A DNA stretch of 64,000 bases from Brachybacterium vulturis (GTDB lineage: Bacteria > Actinomycetota > Actinomycetes > Actinomycetales > Dermabacteraceae): positions 1,612,001 to 1,676,000 of the forward strand of contig NZ_CP023563.1 in assembly GCF_002407185.1 (NCBI RefSeq). The letters are read 5' to 3'. The stretch's first letter is position 1. The number at the start of each line of letters is the position of its first letter. Position numbers and translations under genes: made by a program. Shown here one piece after another: positions 26,024 through 32,160 of the stretch. The notes beneath the pieces are model-generated. The model was not told where the DNA came from and made no database searches. It was given only the letters and a program-made list of their open reading frames with translations.

Positions 26024-27109
26024 GTGGCTCTTACTATCGGAATCGTGGGACTGCCCAACGTCGGCAAGTCCACCCTCTTCAACGCCCTGACCCGCGCCGA
26101 GGTCCTCGCCGCGAACTACCCGTTCGCGACGATCGATCCCAACATCGGCATGGTCCCGCTGCCCGACCCGCGGCTCGCCGAGCTCGCGACCGTGTTCGGC
26201 AGCCAGAAGCTGCTGTCGGCGACGGTGTCCTTCGTGGACATCGCCGGCATCGTCAAGGGCGCCAGCGAGGGAGAGGGCCTGGGCAACAAGTTCCTCGCCA
26301 ACATACGCGAGGCCGACGCGATCTGCCAGGTCACCCGCGCATTCGCCGATCCCGACGTGACTCGCGTGGAGGGCTCCGTCTCTCCGTCCGACGACATGGA
26401 GATCATCGCCACCGAGCTGATCCTCGCCGACCTCCAGACCATCGAGAACTCGATGCAGCGACTGGAGAAGGACACCAAGCGCGGCTTGGTCGACCCCGCC
26501 GTGCTGCCGAACGTCATCAAGGCGAAGGCTCTGCTGGAGACCGGAGCAACGCTCTACCAGGGTGCAGAGGGCGCCGGCATCGACGTGGCCGCACTCCGCG
26601 AGCTGCAGCTGATGACCGCCAAGCCCTTCATCTACGTCTTCAACACCGACGAGGAGGGTCTCGCGGACACCGCCTCGCAGCAGGCGCTGCGGAACCTGGT
26701 CGCTCCCGCCGAGGCGATCTTCCTCGATGCGAAGTTCGAGTCCGAGCTGATCGAGCTCGACGAGGACGAGGCCGCCGAGATGCTCGAGTCCACCGGTCAG
26801 GAGGAGTCCGGGCTGGCCCAGCTGGCGCGCGTCGGCTTCGACACCCTGGGCCTGCAGACCTACCTCACCGCCGGTCCCAAGGAATCCCGGGCCTGGACCA
26901 TCCCCAAGGGAGCCACCGCCCCGCAGGCCGCCGGCGTCATCCACACCGATTTCGAGCGCGGCTTCATCAAGGCCGAGATCGTCTCCTTCGACCAGCTCAT
27001 GGAAGCCGGCTCCATGGCCGAGGCCAAGGCCAAGGGCAAGGTGCGCATCGAGGGCAAGGACTACGTGATGCGCGATGGCGACGTGGTGGAGTTCAGGTTT
27101 AACGTCTAG
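26024..27109 (+). CDS. ychF: Redox-/ribosome-associated ATPase YchF (OLA1 family)
   Basis: 361 aa from GTG 26024. G1 loop GLPNVGKSTLFNALT, then the family hallmarks NYPFATIDPNIG, FVDIAGIVKGASEGEGLGNKFL and ADAICQVTRAF. The N-[KT]-x-E-type specificity motif is replaced by FNTDEEG, consistent with ATP rather than GTP preference. The C-terminal TGS domain (QAAGVIHTDFERGFIKAEIV) ends DGDVVEFRFNV. The gene is complete. Its 3' end is the sequence echoed by three repeats downstream, and a TA module starts immediately after its stop. Confidence 0.97.
   Translation: MALTIGIVGLPNVGKSTLFNALTRAEVLAANYPFATIDPNIGMVPLPDPRLAELATVFGSQKLLSATVSFVDIAGIVKGASEGEGLGNKFLANIREADAICQVTRAFADPDVTRVEGSVSPSDDMEIIATELILADLQTIENSMQRLEKDTKRGLVDPAVLPNVIKAKALLETGATLYQGAEGAGIDVAALRELQLMTAKPFIYVFNTDEEGLADTASQQALRNLVAPAEAIFLDAKFESELIELDEDEAAEMLESTGQEESGLAQLARVGFDTLGLQTYLTAGPKESRAWTIPKGATAPQAAGVIHTDFERGFIKAEIVSFDQLMEAGSMAEAKAKGKVRIEGKDYVMRDGDVVEFRFNV
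27080..27109 (+). repeat. ychF 3' end: native copy of the repeated sequence
   Basis: Last codons of ychF, ACGTGGTGGAGTTC then AGG TTT AAC GTC TAG, encoding DVVEFRFNV-stop. Related sequence recurs at 28545-28594, 29616-29664 and 30366-30426. The native copy lacks the CCGGAAC arm that makes the first two downstream copies fold into hairpins. Confidence 0.8.
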
Positions 27110-27136
27110 CGTTAATGACGCTCTGCGTTATATGCT
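27109..27136 (+). promoter_or_regulatory. higBA promoter and operator
   Basis: Inverted repeat GCGT-TAATG-ACGC (27109-27121) directly after the ychF stop and a -10 TATGCT (27131-27136) that ends 6 nt before the higB GTG. Placement fits autorepression by the HigA antitoxin. Confidence 0.5.
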
Positions 27137-27142
27137 GGTCTC

Positions 27143-27424
27143 GTGATCAGATCGTTCGGGAGCAAGGACACCGAACGCATCTGGCATGAGCAGTACGTCA
27201 AGCGCGTCGACCGGACGGTGCAGCGGGCGACCATGCGGAAGCTCGAACTCATCCACGCGGCCAAGGACGTGGGGGATCTCCGGATTCCTCCCGGGAACCG
27301 GCTGGAGCGGTTGGTGGGCGACCGTCGGGGTCAGCACAGCATCCGCGTCAATGCGCAGTGGCGTATCTGCTTCGTCTGGAGAGATGGAGGAGCAGAAGAT
27401 GTCGAACTCGTCGACTACCACTGA
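27143..27424 (+). CDS. higB: HigB-type toxin (RelE superfamily)
   Basis: 93 aa from GTG 27143. It has the HigB/RelE-like core RGQHSIRVNAQWRICFVWRDGG...VELVDYH that ends nearly all members of this plasmid-maintenance killer group. Such toxins cleave mRNA on the ribosome. Toxin-before-antitoxin order is typical of hig systems. It begins 33 nt after ychF and its end overlaps higA by 26 nt in another frame. A decayed relative of this toxin lies at 36256. Confidence 0.92.
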   Translation: MIRSFGSKDTERIWHEQYVKRVDRTVQRATMRKLELIHAAKDVGDLRIPPGNRLERLVGDRRGQHSIRVNAQWRICFVWRDGGAEDVELVDYH

Positions 27425-27719
27425 GAGTGACTTGATCGAGCCGATCCATCCCGGGGAGGTCCTCATGGAGGACTTCATTGAGGGGTTCGGGATCACGCAG
27501 AACAAGCTTGCTGTGTCGATCGGTGTGCCGCCGCGGCGGATCAACGAGATCGTGCACGGCAAGCGGGGCATCACGGCGGACACGGCGATCCGTCTGGCGC
27601 GGTACTTCGGGACGTCCGAGGAGTTGTGGATGAACCTGCAGTCGAACTACGAGTTGCGGCTCGGACGGCGGGCGTTGCGCGAGAAGGTCGCTGCGATCAC
27701 TCCGCTGCAGATCGCATGA
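27399..27719 (+). CDS. higA: HigA-type antitoxin (XRE helix-turn-helix)
   Basis: 106 aa from ATG 27399 with GGAGGAG six nt upstream. Opening motif IHPGEVLMEDFIEGFGIT, HTH LAVSIGVPPRRINEIVHGKRGIT, then DTAIRLARYFGTSEELWMNLQ, all diagnostic of the HigA/VapI family. It neutralises HigB and represses the operon. Its stop overlaps the start of a hydrolase gene (ATGA), so the hydrolase is part of the same message. Confidence 0.93.
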   Translation: MSNSSTTTESDLIEPIHPGEVLMEDFIEGFGITQNKLAVSIGVPPRRINEIVHGKRGITADTAIRLARYFGTSEELWMNLQSNYELRLGRRALREKVAAITPLQIA

Positions 27720-28540
27720 CGGGCGGCGTCCGTCGGACGGTCCGCCGCGATGATGTGGAGCTCTCCGTCACTGATCGTGGCGGCGATGGGCCCCCTCTCC
27801 TTCTCTTGCACGGGCTCGCCGGCAGCTCACGGGAACTCCTGCCCACCGCGGATGCGCTCACCGACTCCTTCCATGTTCTGCTCCTGGACCAGCGAGGTCA
27901 CGGTCTCAGCACGCGCCGACCGGTCGACCTGTCACGCAGGGCCTTCGTGGATGACGTCGTTGCAGTGCTCGAGCAGATCGTGTCCGGAGAGCCTTGGTCG
28001 CTCGTCGGACAGTCGATGGGTGCGCACACGGCATTCCTTGCTGCCGCTGCGCGCCCAGATATCGTCGGGCGTCTCGTGATGCTCGAAGGACACGTCATCG
28101 GCAGTGACGATCCGGGCGAGGCCGTGGGGCTGGGGAGGTATTTCGCGTCGTGGCCGGTGCCGTTCCTCGACGAGGCTGAAGCTCGCGTTTTCCTTGGAGC
28201 GGATGCGATCGTCGATGCGTGGGTCGCCGACCTCGAGGCGGCCCACGATGGGCTGCGACCGCGGTTCGACGCCGATGTCATGCAACGCACGATCGAAGCC
28301 GTGCACGAGCCGCGCTGGGAGGATTGGGAGGCGCTGAAGATCCCGACTCTCGCGATCTTCGCGAAGGACGGAATGTTCAGCGAAGCCGACAAGGACGAGC
28401 TGATCCTGCGTCGCCGGGCGACCGATCGCATCGATTTGTCTGCGGGGAGCCATGATGCGCATCTTGATGCCTCCGACGAATGGATCGGAGCGCTTCGCCA
28501 GTGGTTGCCCTCCGGCGCGGAGCCAGACGTTCTGCTCTGA
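27716..28540 (+). CDS. Alpha/beta hydrolase coupled to higBA
   Basis: 274 aa from the ATG inside the higA stop. Alpha/beta fold: oxyanion region LLLLHGLAGSSRELL, LDQRGHGLST, nucleophile elbow VGQSMGAH (Ser near residue 105), a helical lid with FLDEAEARVFLGADA, and a terminal SHDAHLD for the catalytic His. Substrate unknown; related proteins include esterases and haloperoxidase-like enzymes. A metabolic hydrolase as the third gene of a hig operon is unusual. The first ychF-end repeat begins 4 nt after its stop. Confidence 0.8.
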   Translation: MTGGVRRTVRRDDVELSVTDRGGDGPPLLLLHGLAGSSRELLPTADALTDSFHVLLLDQRGHGLSTRRPVDLSRRAFVDDVVAVLEQIVSGEPWSLVGQSMGAHTAFLAAAARPDIVGRLVMLEGHVIGSDDPGEAVGLGRYFASWPVPFLDEAEARVFLGADAIVDAWVADLEAAHDGLRPRFDADVMQRTIEAVHEPRWEDWEALKIPTLAIFAKDGMFSEADKDELILRRRATDRIDLSAGSHDAHLDASDEWIGALRQWLPSGAEPDVLL

Positions 28541-28544
28541 TCGT

Positions 28545-28594
28545 CAGATGGCTGTACGTGCCGGAACGTGGTGGAGTTCCGGTTCAACGTGTGA
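28545..28594 (+). repeat. ychF-end repeat, copy 1
   Basis: CAGATGGCTGTACG, then TG, CCGGAAC-GTGGTGGA-GTTCCGG (7-bp perfect stem, 8-nt loop) and TTCAACGTGTGA. In one frame it reads NVVEFRFNV-stop, the same C-terminus as YchF but with synonymous codons (CGG TTC AAC GTG TGA against AGG TTT AAC GTC TAG). It starts 4 nt after the hydrolase stop. Confidence 0.85.
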
Positions 28595-28650
28595 GCGCGC
28601 GCCCGCCCATCGTCCGCCCATGGTGACGGTCGTGGCGTGATCGTGCCGAC

Positions 28651-28656
28651 TATGGT
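28651..28656 (+). promoter_or_regulatory. Candidate -10 of the Imm-5-like pseudogene
   Basis: TATGGT ends 6 nt before ATG 28663; the gene behind it is broken although the promoter looks sound. Confidence 0.35.
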
Positions 28657-28662
28657 CGAGGC

Positions 28663-29033
28663 ATGGCATCGATCCAGACCTTGAGTGATTCGGCTCGGCG
28701 CGTGTTGGCGCGCTGGGCGCTGTCATGCGCTGAGCGAGTGCTTCCGCGGCACGGGCAGTGGGTCAGGCGGCCGCGGTTGCGCACATGGGTGCCCGCGCGC
28801 TGGGGGCTGCCGCCTACGCTGGGAAGGCCGTCTCGCTTGCTGAGCCACGTCGACCGGAAGCCGTGCAGGAAGAAGTGCGCTGGCAGATCTCGGATCTCAC
28901 TGACCGTGAGCGCGAGGCGCTGCGTCGGCTTCCGTCCCTCGGGGCTGACTCATCTGGACCGCTCGGGGAAGGTCTTCTGTCGCGCGGCGTGCTCGGCTCA
29001 GTGATCCGGCAGATCCAGGCGGAGATCGGCTAG
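28663..29033 (+). pseudogene. Broken Imm-5-like immunity protein gene
   Basis: The first frame reads MASIQTLSDSARRVLARWAL then SCAERVLPRHGQW, the usual start of the actinobacterial putative immunity (Imm-5-like) family. Around 28758 homology moves to another frame: AAAVAHMGARALGAAAYAGKA ... RRPEAVQEEVRWQ, the family's second half. The intervening ~60 residues (RP...AIEAxRAW segment) are missing, so the gene suffered an internal deletion with frameshift. Family assignment is from memory of its conserved words. It sits in the TA array between copy 1 of the ychF-end repeat and the next TA module. Confidence 0.6.
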
Positions 29034-29088
29034 AGATCGCCCATGGGGCCTCGGGCAGTGTCGGCCGCGACGTCTCGGTTTCCCCGAT

Positions 29089-29110
29089 AATGTACATTTT
29101 GGGGTACTCT
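29089..29110 (+). promoter_or_regulatory. Promoter/operator of the first Phd/YefM module
   Basis: Perfect 10-bp palindrome AATGTACATT (29089-29098) with the TGTACA core known for YefM operators, then a -10 TACTCT (29105-29110) ending 6 nt before ATG 29117. Confidence 0.6.
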
Positions 29111-29116
29111 TGAGTC

Positions 29117-29359
29117 ATGGAGATCACCGCAACCAAGGCACGCGACCAGCTCGGTCGGCTCATCGACCGAGCGCACAGCGAGCCCGTGTACCTCACTCGC
29201 CACGATCGGCGGGTGGGCGCGATCGTGGATGCCGACACGCTCGATCGGCTGATGGAAGCGGCCGAGGAACTTGACGACATCGCGGCCTATGACGCGGCGA
29301 AGGCCGAAGGCGGAGAGAGCGTCACGCTGGATGAGCTCCGTCGCGAGCTCGGTCTATGA
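29117..29359 (+). CDS. Phd/YefM-family antitoxin
   Basis: 80 aa. Opening MEITATKARDQLGRLIDRAH and the beta-strand VYLTRHDRRVGAIVDADTLDRL are the Phd/YefM DNA-binding and dimerisation fold. The acidic, less ordered C-terminus (EGGESVTLDELRREL) would wrap the toxin. It represses its own promoter through TGTACA-type palindromes. The stop overlaps the toxin ATG. Confidence 0.9.
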   Translation: MEITATKARDQLGRLIDRAHSEPVYLTRHDRRVGAIVDADTLDRLMEAAEELDDIAAYDAAKAEGGESVTLDELRRELGL

Positions 29360-29613
29360 CCTATGCGGTTCGAATCGCGTCTGCCGCGGGTCGTCAGATC
29401 CGTAGGCTCCCGCGTGATGGTCAGGAGCGAGTCGCCGCCGTACTCGTCCTGCTGGCCGACGAGCCTCGGCCGCCAGCGTCGAAGAAGCTCACCGGCCGTG
29501 ACGCCTGGCGAGTTCGCACGGGGAACTGGCGAGTCATCTACGAGATCCACGATGACGAACTCCTCGTCCTGGTCGTCGCGGCGGGGAACAGGCGTGACGT
29601 CTACCGGCGCTGA
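29356..29613 (+). CDS. RelE-family toxin
   Basis: 85 aa from the ATG overlapping the antitoxin stop. RelE/ParE fold: RIASAAGRQIRRLP, PPASKKLTGRDAWRVRTGNWRVIYEI and the terminal AAGNRRDVYRR. RelE proteins cut ribosome-bound mRNA. The second ychF-end repeat starts 2 nt after its stop. Confidence 0.92.
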   Translation: MTYAVRIASAAGRQIRRLPRDGQERVAAVLVLLADEPRPPASKKLTGRDAWRVRTGNWRVIYEIHDDELLVLVVAAGNRRDVYRR

Positions 29614-29615
29614 CG

Positions 29616-29664
29616 CACATGGTCCTACGTACCGGAACGCGGTGGAGTTCCGCTTCAACGTGTG
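29616..29664 (+). repeat. ychF-end repeat, copy 2
   Basis: CACATGGTCCTACGTA, then CCGGAAC-GCGGTGGA-GTTCCGC and TTCAACGTGTGA. Reads YRNAVEFRFNV-stop. The stem keeps 6 of 7 pairs. 48 of ~50 positions can be aligned with copy 1 with about eight differences. Confidence 0.85.
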
Positions 29665-29802
29665 AATCCAGTCCCGGTTCGGCGGGCTGGTGCACAAGCA
29701 GGCCACGTCAGGCTGTCTCCACAGCGAGTGTCGGTCCATGGGCGGAGTTGAGGTGCTCGGCATGACTTGGTCGCCGCGTGCTGTGCGACCCGCCGTCAGG
29801 AG

Positions 29803-29823
29803 TGGTACCGTGAAGTTGTACCA
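29803..29823 (+). promoter_or_regulatory. yefM operator
   Basis: Inverted repeat TGGTAC (29803-29808) / GTACCA (29818-29823), 9 nt apart, 25 nt before the yefM ATG. Related to but distinct from the TGTACA palindrome of the preceding module. Confidence 0.6.
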
Positions 29824-29847
29824 TCGATCCGAACGGGGGCCCTCATC

Positions 29848-30108
29848 ATGTCCATCAGCGCAAGCGAGGCGCGCAAGACCCTCTTCCCTCTCATCGAGCG
29901 CGTGAACGAGGACCACGAGGCCGTCGAGATCGTCTCTCGCAAGGGCAACGCGGTTCTCATGCCGGCCGACGAGTACGCCGCGTGGCAGGAGACCGCCTAC
30001 CTGTTCCGCTCGCCGGCCAACGCCCGCCGCCTGCTCGATGCCTACGACCGTGCCCGCGCCGGAAAGGTCGAGGTCCACGACCTCGATCGCGCAGACGAGG
30101 AAGCCTGA
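29848..30108 (+). CDS. yefM: YefM antitoxin
   Basis: 86 aa from ATG 29848 (the frame is open 27 codons further up). MSISASEARKTLFPLIERV and AVEIVSRKGNAVLMPADEYAAWQET are canonical YefM; the tail YLFRSPANARRLLDAYDRAR is the segment that binds YoeB. The next gene starts at the base after its stop. Confidence 0.95.
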   Translation: MSISASEARKTLFPLIERVNEDHEAVEIVSRKGNAVLMPADEYAAWQETAYLFRSPANARRLLDAYDRARAGKVEVHDLDRADEEA

Positions 30109-30363
30109 GTGCGTCTGGTCTGGGACGAGTCGGCGTGGGAGGACTACGAGCACTGGCAGACCGCCGACCGGAAGATCCTGAAGCGCATCAACTCGCTGAT
30201 CGACGCCTGCCTGCGCGAACCGTTCTCCGGGATCGGCAAGCCCGAGCAGCTGAAGTACGGAGCGCAGGGTGCCTGGTCGCGGCGCATCACCGATGAGCAC
30301 CGGCTGGTCTGCCTCGTGGACGACGAGGACCTCGTGATCCTGCAGGCCCGCTATCACTACTGA
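30109..30363 (+). CDS. yoeB: YoeB toxin
   Basis: 84 aa from a GTG immediately after the yefM stop. YoeB features: VWDESAWEDYEHWQTADRKILKRIN, PFSGIGKPEQLKYG, WSRRITDEHRLVC and the C-terminal ARYHY whose His/Tyr take part in catalysis. A ribosome-dependent mRNA interferase. The third ychF-end repeat starts 2 nt after its stop. Confidence 0.96.
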   Translation: MRLVWDESAWEDYEHWQTADRKILKRINSLIDACLREPFSGIGKPEQLKYGAQGAWSRRITDEHRLVCLVDDEDLVILQARYHY

Positions 30364-30365
30364 GT

Positions 30366-30426
30366 CAAATGGCCCTACGCGCGGGCACGTGGTGCGCGGG
30401 CACGTGGTGGAGGTCCGTTTCACCGT
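30366..30426 (+). repeat. ychF-end repeat, copy 3 (degenerate)
   Basis: CAAATGGCCCTACGCGCGGGCACGTGGTG..., with an internal tandem duplication of the 15-mer GCGCGGGCACGTGGT, then GGAGGTCCGTTTCACCGTG. Reads HVVEVRFTV without a stop. The most decayed copy, with only weak stem potential. Confidence 0.75.
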
Positions 30427-30584
30427 GCAGTGCACGGATGCTGTCCTTCCTCCGCGGAAGCCGGCTGGCCGACGCCACATGAGGTATTGCCAGGTGGCTC
30501 AGGCCGTCGGGCCTCATCAGTTCAGATCGGCGGCGGAACGGCCGTGCTGGGGTGAGCAGCCGTGCCTATCGGCACCGTCGCCGG

Positions 30585-30590
30585 TATCCT
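30585..30590 (+). promoter_or_regulatory. Candidate -10 of the MNT/HEPN module
   Basis: TATCCT ends 6 nt before ATG 30597; no Shine-Dalgarno. The rest of 30427-30584 shows no gene. Confidence 0.4.
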
Positions 30591-30596
30591 GGCGGC

Positions 30597-30926
30597 ATGC
30601 CTGAGATCGCCGTGACGCCAGAGACGCTCGCCCTCCGCGAGCTCCTTGACGCGCATCGCGATGAGTTCCTGGCGATCCTGGACCGGTACGGCGCCACCAG
30701 CCCGAAGCTGTTCGGCTCCGTTGCCCGGGGCACCGCCCACCCGGGATCAGACATCGACATCCTGGTCGAGATGGACCCTGCGGAGGGGAATCTGCTCATG
30801 CGGGCCTCCGGGCTGATGGAAGAGACCCGAGCGCTCTTCGGCCGCGACAACATCGACGTGTTCTCCGTCCAGCTGCTCAAGCGGCCGATCTCGGACTCGG
30901 CACTGATCGACGCGGTCGCACTGTGA
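30597..30926 (+). CDS. MNT-type nucleotidyltransferase antitoxin
   Basis: 109 aa from ATG 30597. Minimal nucleotidyltransferase signature KLFGSVARGTAHPGSDIDILVEMD (GSx10DxD) and a later acidic IDVFSVQLLK strand. In HEPN-MNT systems such proteins inactivate the HEPN ribonuclease, often by AMPylation. Its stop overlaps the GTG start of the HEPN gene. Confidence 0.9.
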   Translation: MPEIAVTPETLALRELLDAHRDEFLAILDRYGATSPKLFGSVARGTAHPGSDIDILVEMDPAEGNLLMRASGLMEETRALFGRDNIDVFSVQLLKRPISDSALIDAVAL

Positions 30927-31190
30927 GCCGAGGCCCTGCGCAGCGCATCGCCGATGTCCTCGAGGCCATCGAACGCTGCCGGCGATATGTCGCCGCTCTT
31001 GACGGTGATGCGGACATGGCAGAGATGGCAGAGGACGCGATCGAGCGCAATCTGCAGATCATCGGCGAAGCCGTGAACCATCTCCCCGCCGAGATCACGG
31101 ATGCGCATCCGGACGTCCCCTGGCCGCAGATCCGAGGCTTCCGCAACATCCTCGTCCACCAGTACTTCTATCGCGCCCCGATCCCAGCCC
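30923..31190 (+). pseudogene. HEPN (HepT/DUF86) toxin, 3'-truncated
   Basis: Starts at the GTG inside the MNT stop. Residues 1-82 are a normal HepT-like HEPN domain with ERNLQIIGEAVNHLP and the catalytic R-x4-H motif FRNILVHQYF (Arg74, His79). Immediately after QYF homology stops, and the final ~25 residues of the domain are absent. The frame has no stop of its own: it continues through the vapB region in the wrong frame and runs in phase into vapC, ending at 31984. The end coordinate marks the approximate limit of recognisable or plausible sequence. A functional short toxin is uncertain. Confidence 0.65.
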
Positions 31191-31294
31191 GAATCACAGT
31201 CATGCGCCGCCCCGGTCGCCTCGTCGAGAGGCGGTCGAGGCGGTGTCGTATCGGAGGAGCTGTACAGCATCGGGCGCGAGTCGAGGCAGCGGCG

Positions 31295-31310
31295 CTATCA
31301 TGCTTGATAG
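31295..31310 (+). promoter_or_regulatory. vapBC operator and -10
   Basis: Inverted repeat CTATCA-TGCT-TGATAG; TATCAT (31296-31301) can act as -10. Followed by an exceptionally strong Shine-Dalgarno, AGGAGGTGATC (31314-31324), before ATG 31329. Autorepression by VapB is the likely use. Confidence 0.6.
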
Positions 31311-31328
31311 CAGAGGAGGTGATCGCTG

Positions 31329-31562
31329 ATGTCATCCATCATCGTTCGCGGGCTCGACGAAGCAGTGAAGAAGCGGCTCGCCGCGCAGGCGAAGGAGCAC
31401 GGCCGTTCCATGGAGGCCGAGGTCCGCGAGATCCTGACCCAGGCCTCGCGACGGCCGCACATCGGAATGGCGCTGCTGTCCGCGGCGCAGGATGCCGGCG
31501 GAGTCGAGGACCTGCCGATCGCGAGGCGCGACGACGTCGCACGGTCCGTGGAGTTCGAGTGA
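31329..31562 (+). CDS. vapB: VapB/FitA-type antitoxin
   Basis: 77 aa. N-terminal ribbon-helix-helix SSIIVRGLDEAVKKRLAAQAKEHGRSMEAEVREIL, which binds the operator as a dimer, and a C-terminal VapC-binding tail (DDVARSVEFE). It carries the strongest ribosome binding site seen in the island. The stop overlaps the vapC GTG. Confidence 0.92.
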   Translation: MSSIIVRGLDEAVKKRLAAQAKEHGRSMEAEVREILTQASRRPHIGMALLSAAQDAGGVEDLPIARRDDVARSVEFE

Positions 31563-31984
31563 TCGTCCTCGACACGAACGTCATCTCGGAGATCTTCCGG
31601 CCGTCGCCGGAGGTGCGCGTGGTCGATTGGCTCGCGTCGTTGACGGGTGATGTCGCGATCACGTCCGTCACGCTCGCGGAGCTGCTGGCTGGTGTGCGGC
31701 GACTCCCGGACGGTCGGCGCAAGGATGAGTTGACCAGGCGCATCGAGGTGGCGCTCGAGCCGTATCGGGGGAGTCGCTCGGTGCTTCCGTTCGATGGCTC
31801 GGCGGCCGAACGTTATACCGACGTCCTCGTTGCTCGGGAGAGTGCGGGAGCACCGATCAGCACGGCCGACGCGCAGATCGCCGCGATCTGCCTGACGCAC
31901 GGAGCGACCTGCGCGACGCGCAACGTCAAGGATTTCGCGCATACCGGCATCGAGCTGGTCGACCCGTGGAGCGCCACCGGGTGA
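31559..31984 (+). CDS. vapC: VapC/FitB-type PIN ribonuclease toxin
   Basis: 141 aa from the GTG overlapping the vapB stop. PIN residues: VIVLDTNVISE (first Asp), TSVTLAELLAGVRRLP (Glu), ISTADAQIAAICLTHGATCATRNVKDF (two later Asp). It cleaves structured RNA, often tRNA, with Mg2+. The same frame is open upstream all the way to the HEPN gene at 30923, so a 353-residue HEPN-x-VapC polypeptide is formally possible. Confidence 0.93.
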   Translation: MIVLDTNVISEIFRPSPEVRVVDWLASLTGDVAITSVTLAELLAGVRRLPDGRRKDELTRRIEVALEPYRGSRSVLPFDGSAAERYTDVLVARESAGAPISTADAQIAAICLTHGATCATRNVKDFAHTGIELVDPWSATG

Positions 31985-32160
31985 CGCATCCGTCGATCGA
32001 CGTCGTTGCCGACGAAGAGTTCGTTGACACGGACCTCGCCGAGCTCCGGGCGCTCTTCGACGGCGAGCAACGCGATGACTTCGACGCTCTTGGGTGGGGA
32101 GGCTTTCGGTTGCTTCCCGCGCCGGTCGGTCCTATTCGCAGGTATCGCAGATGCCGGTAG
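31966..32160 (+). CDS. Short reading frame after vapC, unknown
   Basis: 64 codons from GTG 31966, overlapping the vapC end. HPSIDVVADEEFVDTDLAELRALFDGEQRDDFDALGW looks protein-like (acidic amphipathic helices) and may be the start of a truncated acetyltransferase-like gene, but no motif proves it. The last ~30 nt overlap the convergent gene. Probably a fragment. Confidence 0.3.
   Translation: MERHRVTHPSIDVVADEEFVDTDLAELRALFDGEQRDDFDALGWGGFRLLPAPVGPIRRYRRCR

Noticed and set aside
28545-30426. Integron attC sites
   Set aside because: The arms end in AAC and start with GTT like attC R boxes, but the RYYYAAC/GTTRRRY consensus is not met, there is no IntI gene, and the sequence is better explained as ychF ends.
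30923-31984. Annotating one 353-residue HEPN-VapC gene
   Set aside because: vapB-vapC has its own strong ribosome site and overlap; the linker is the vapB coding region read out of frame. Kept only as a finding.
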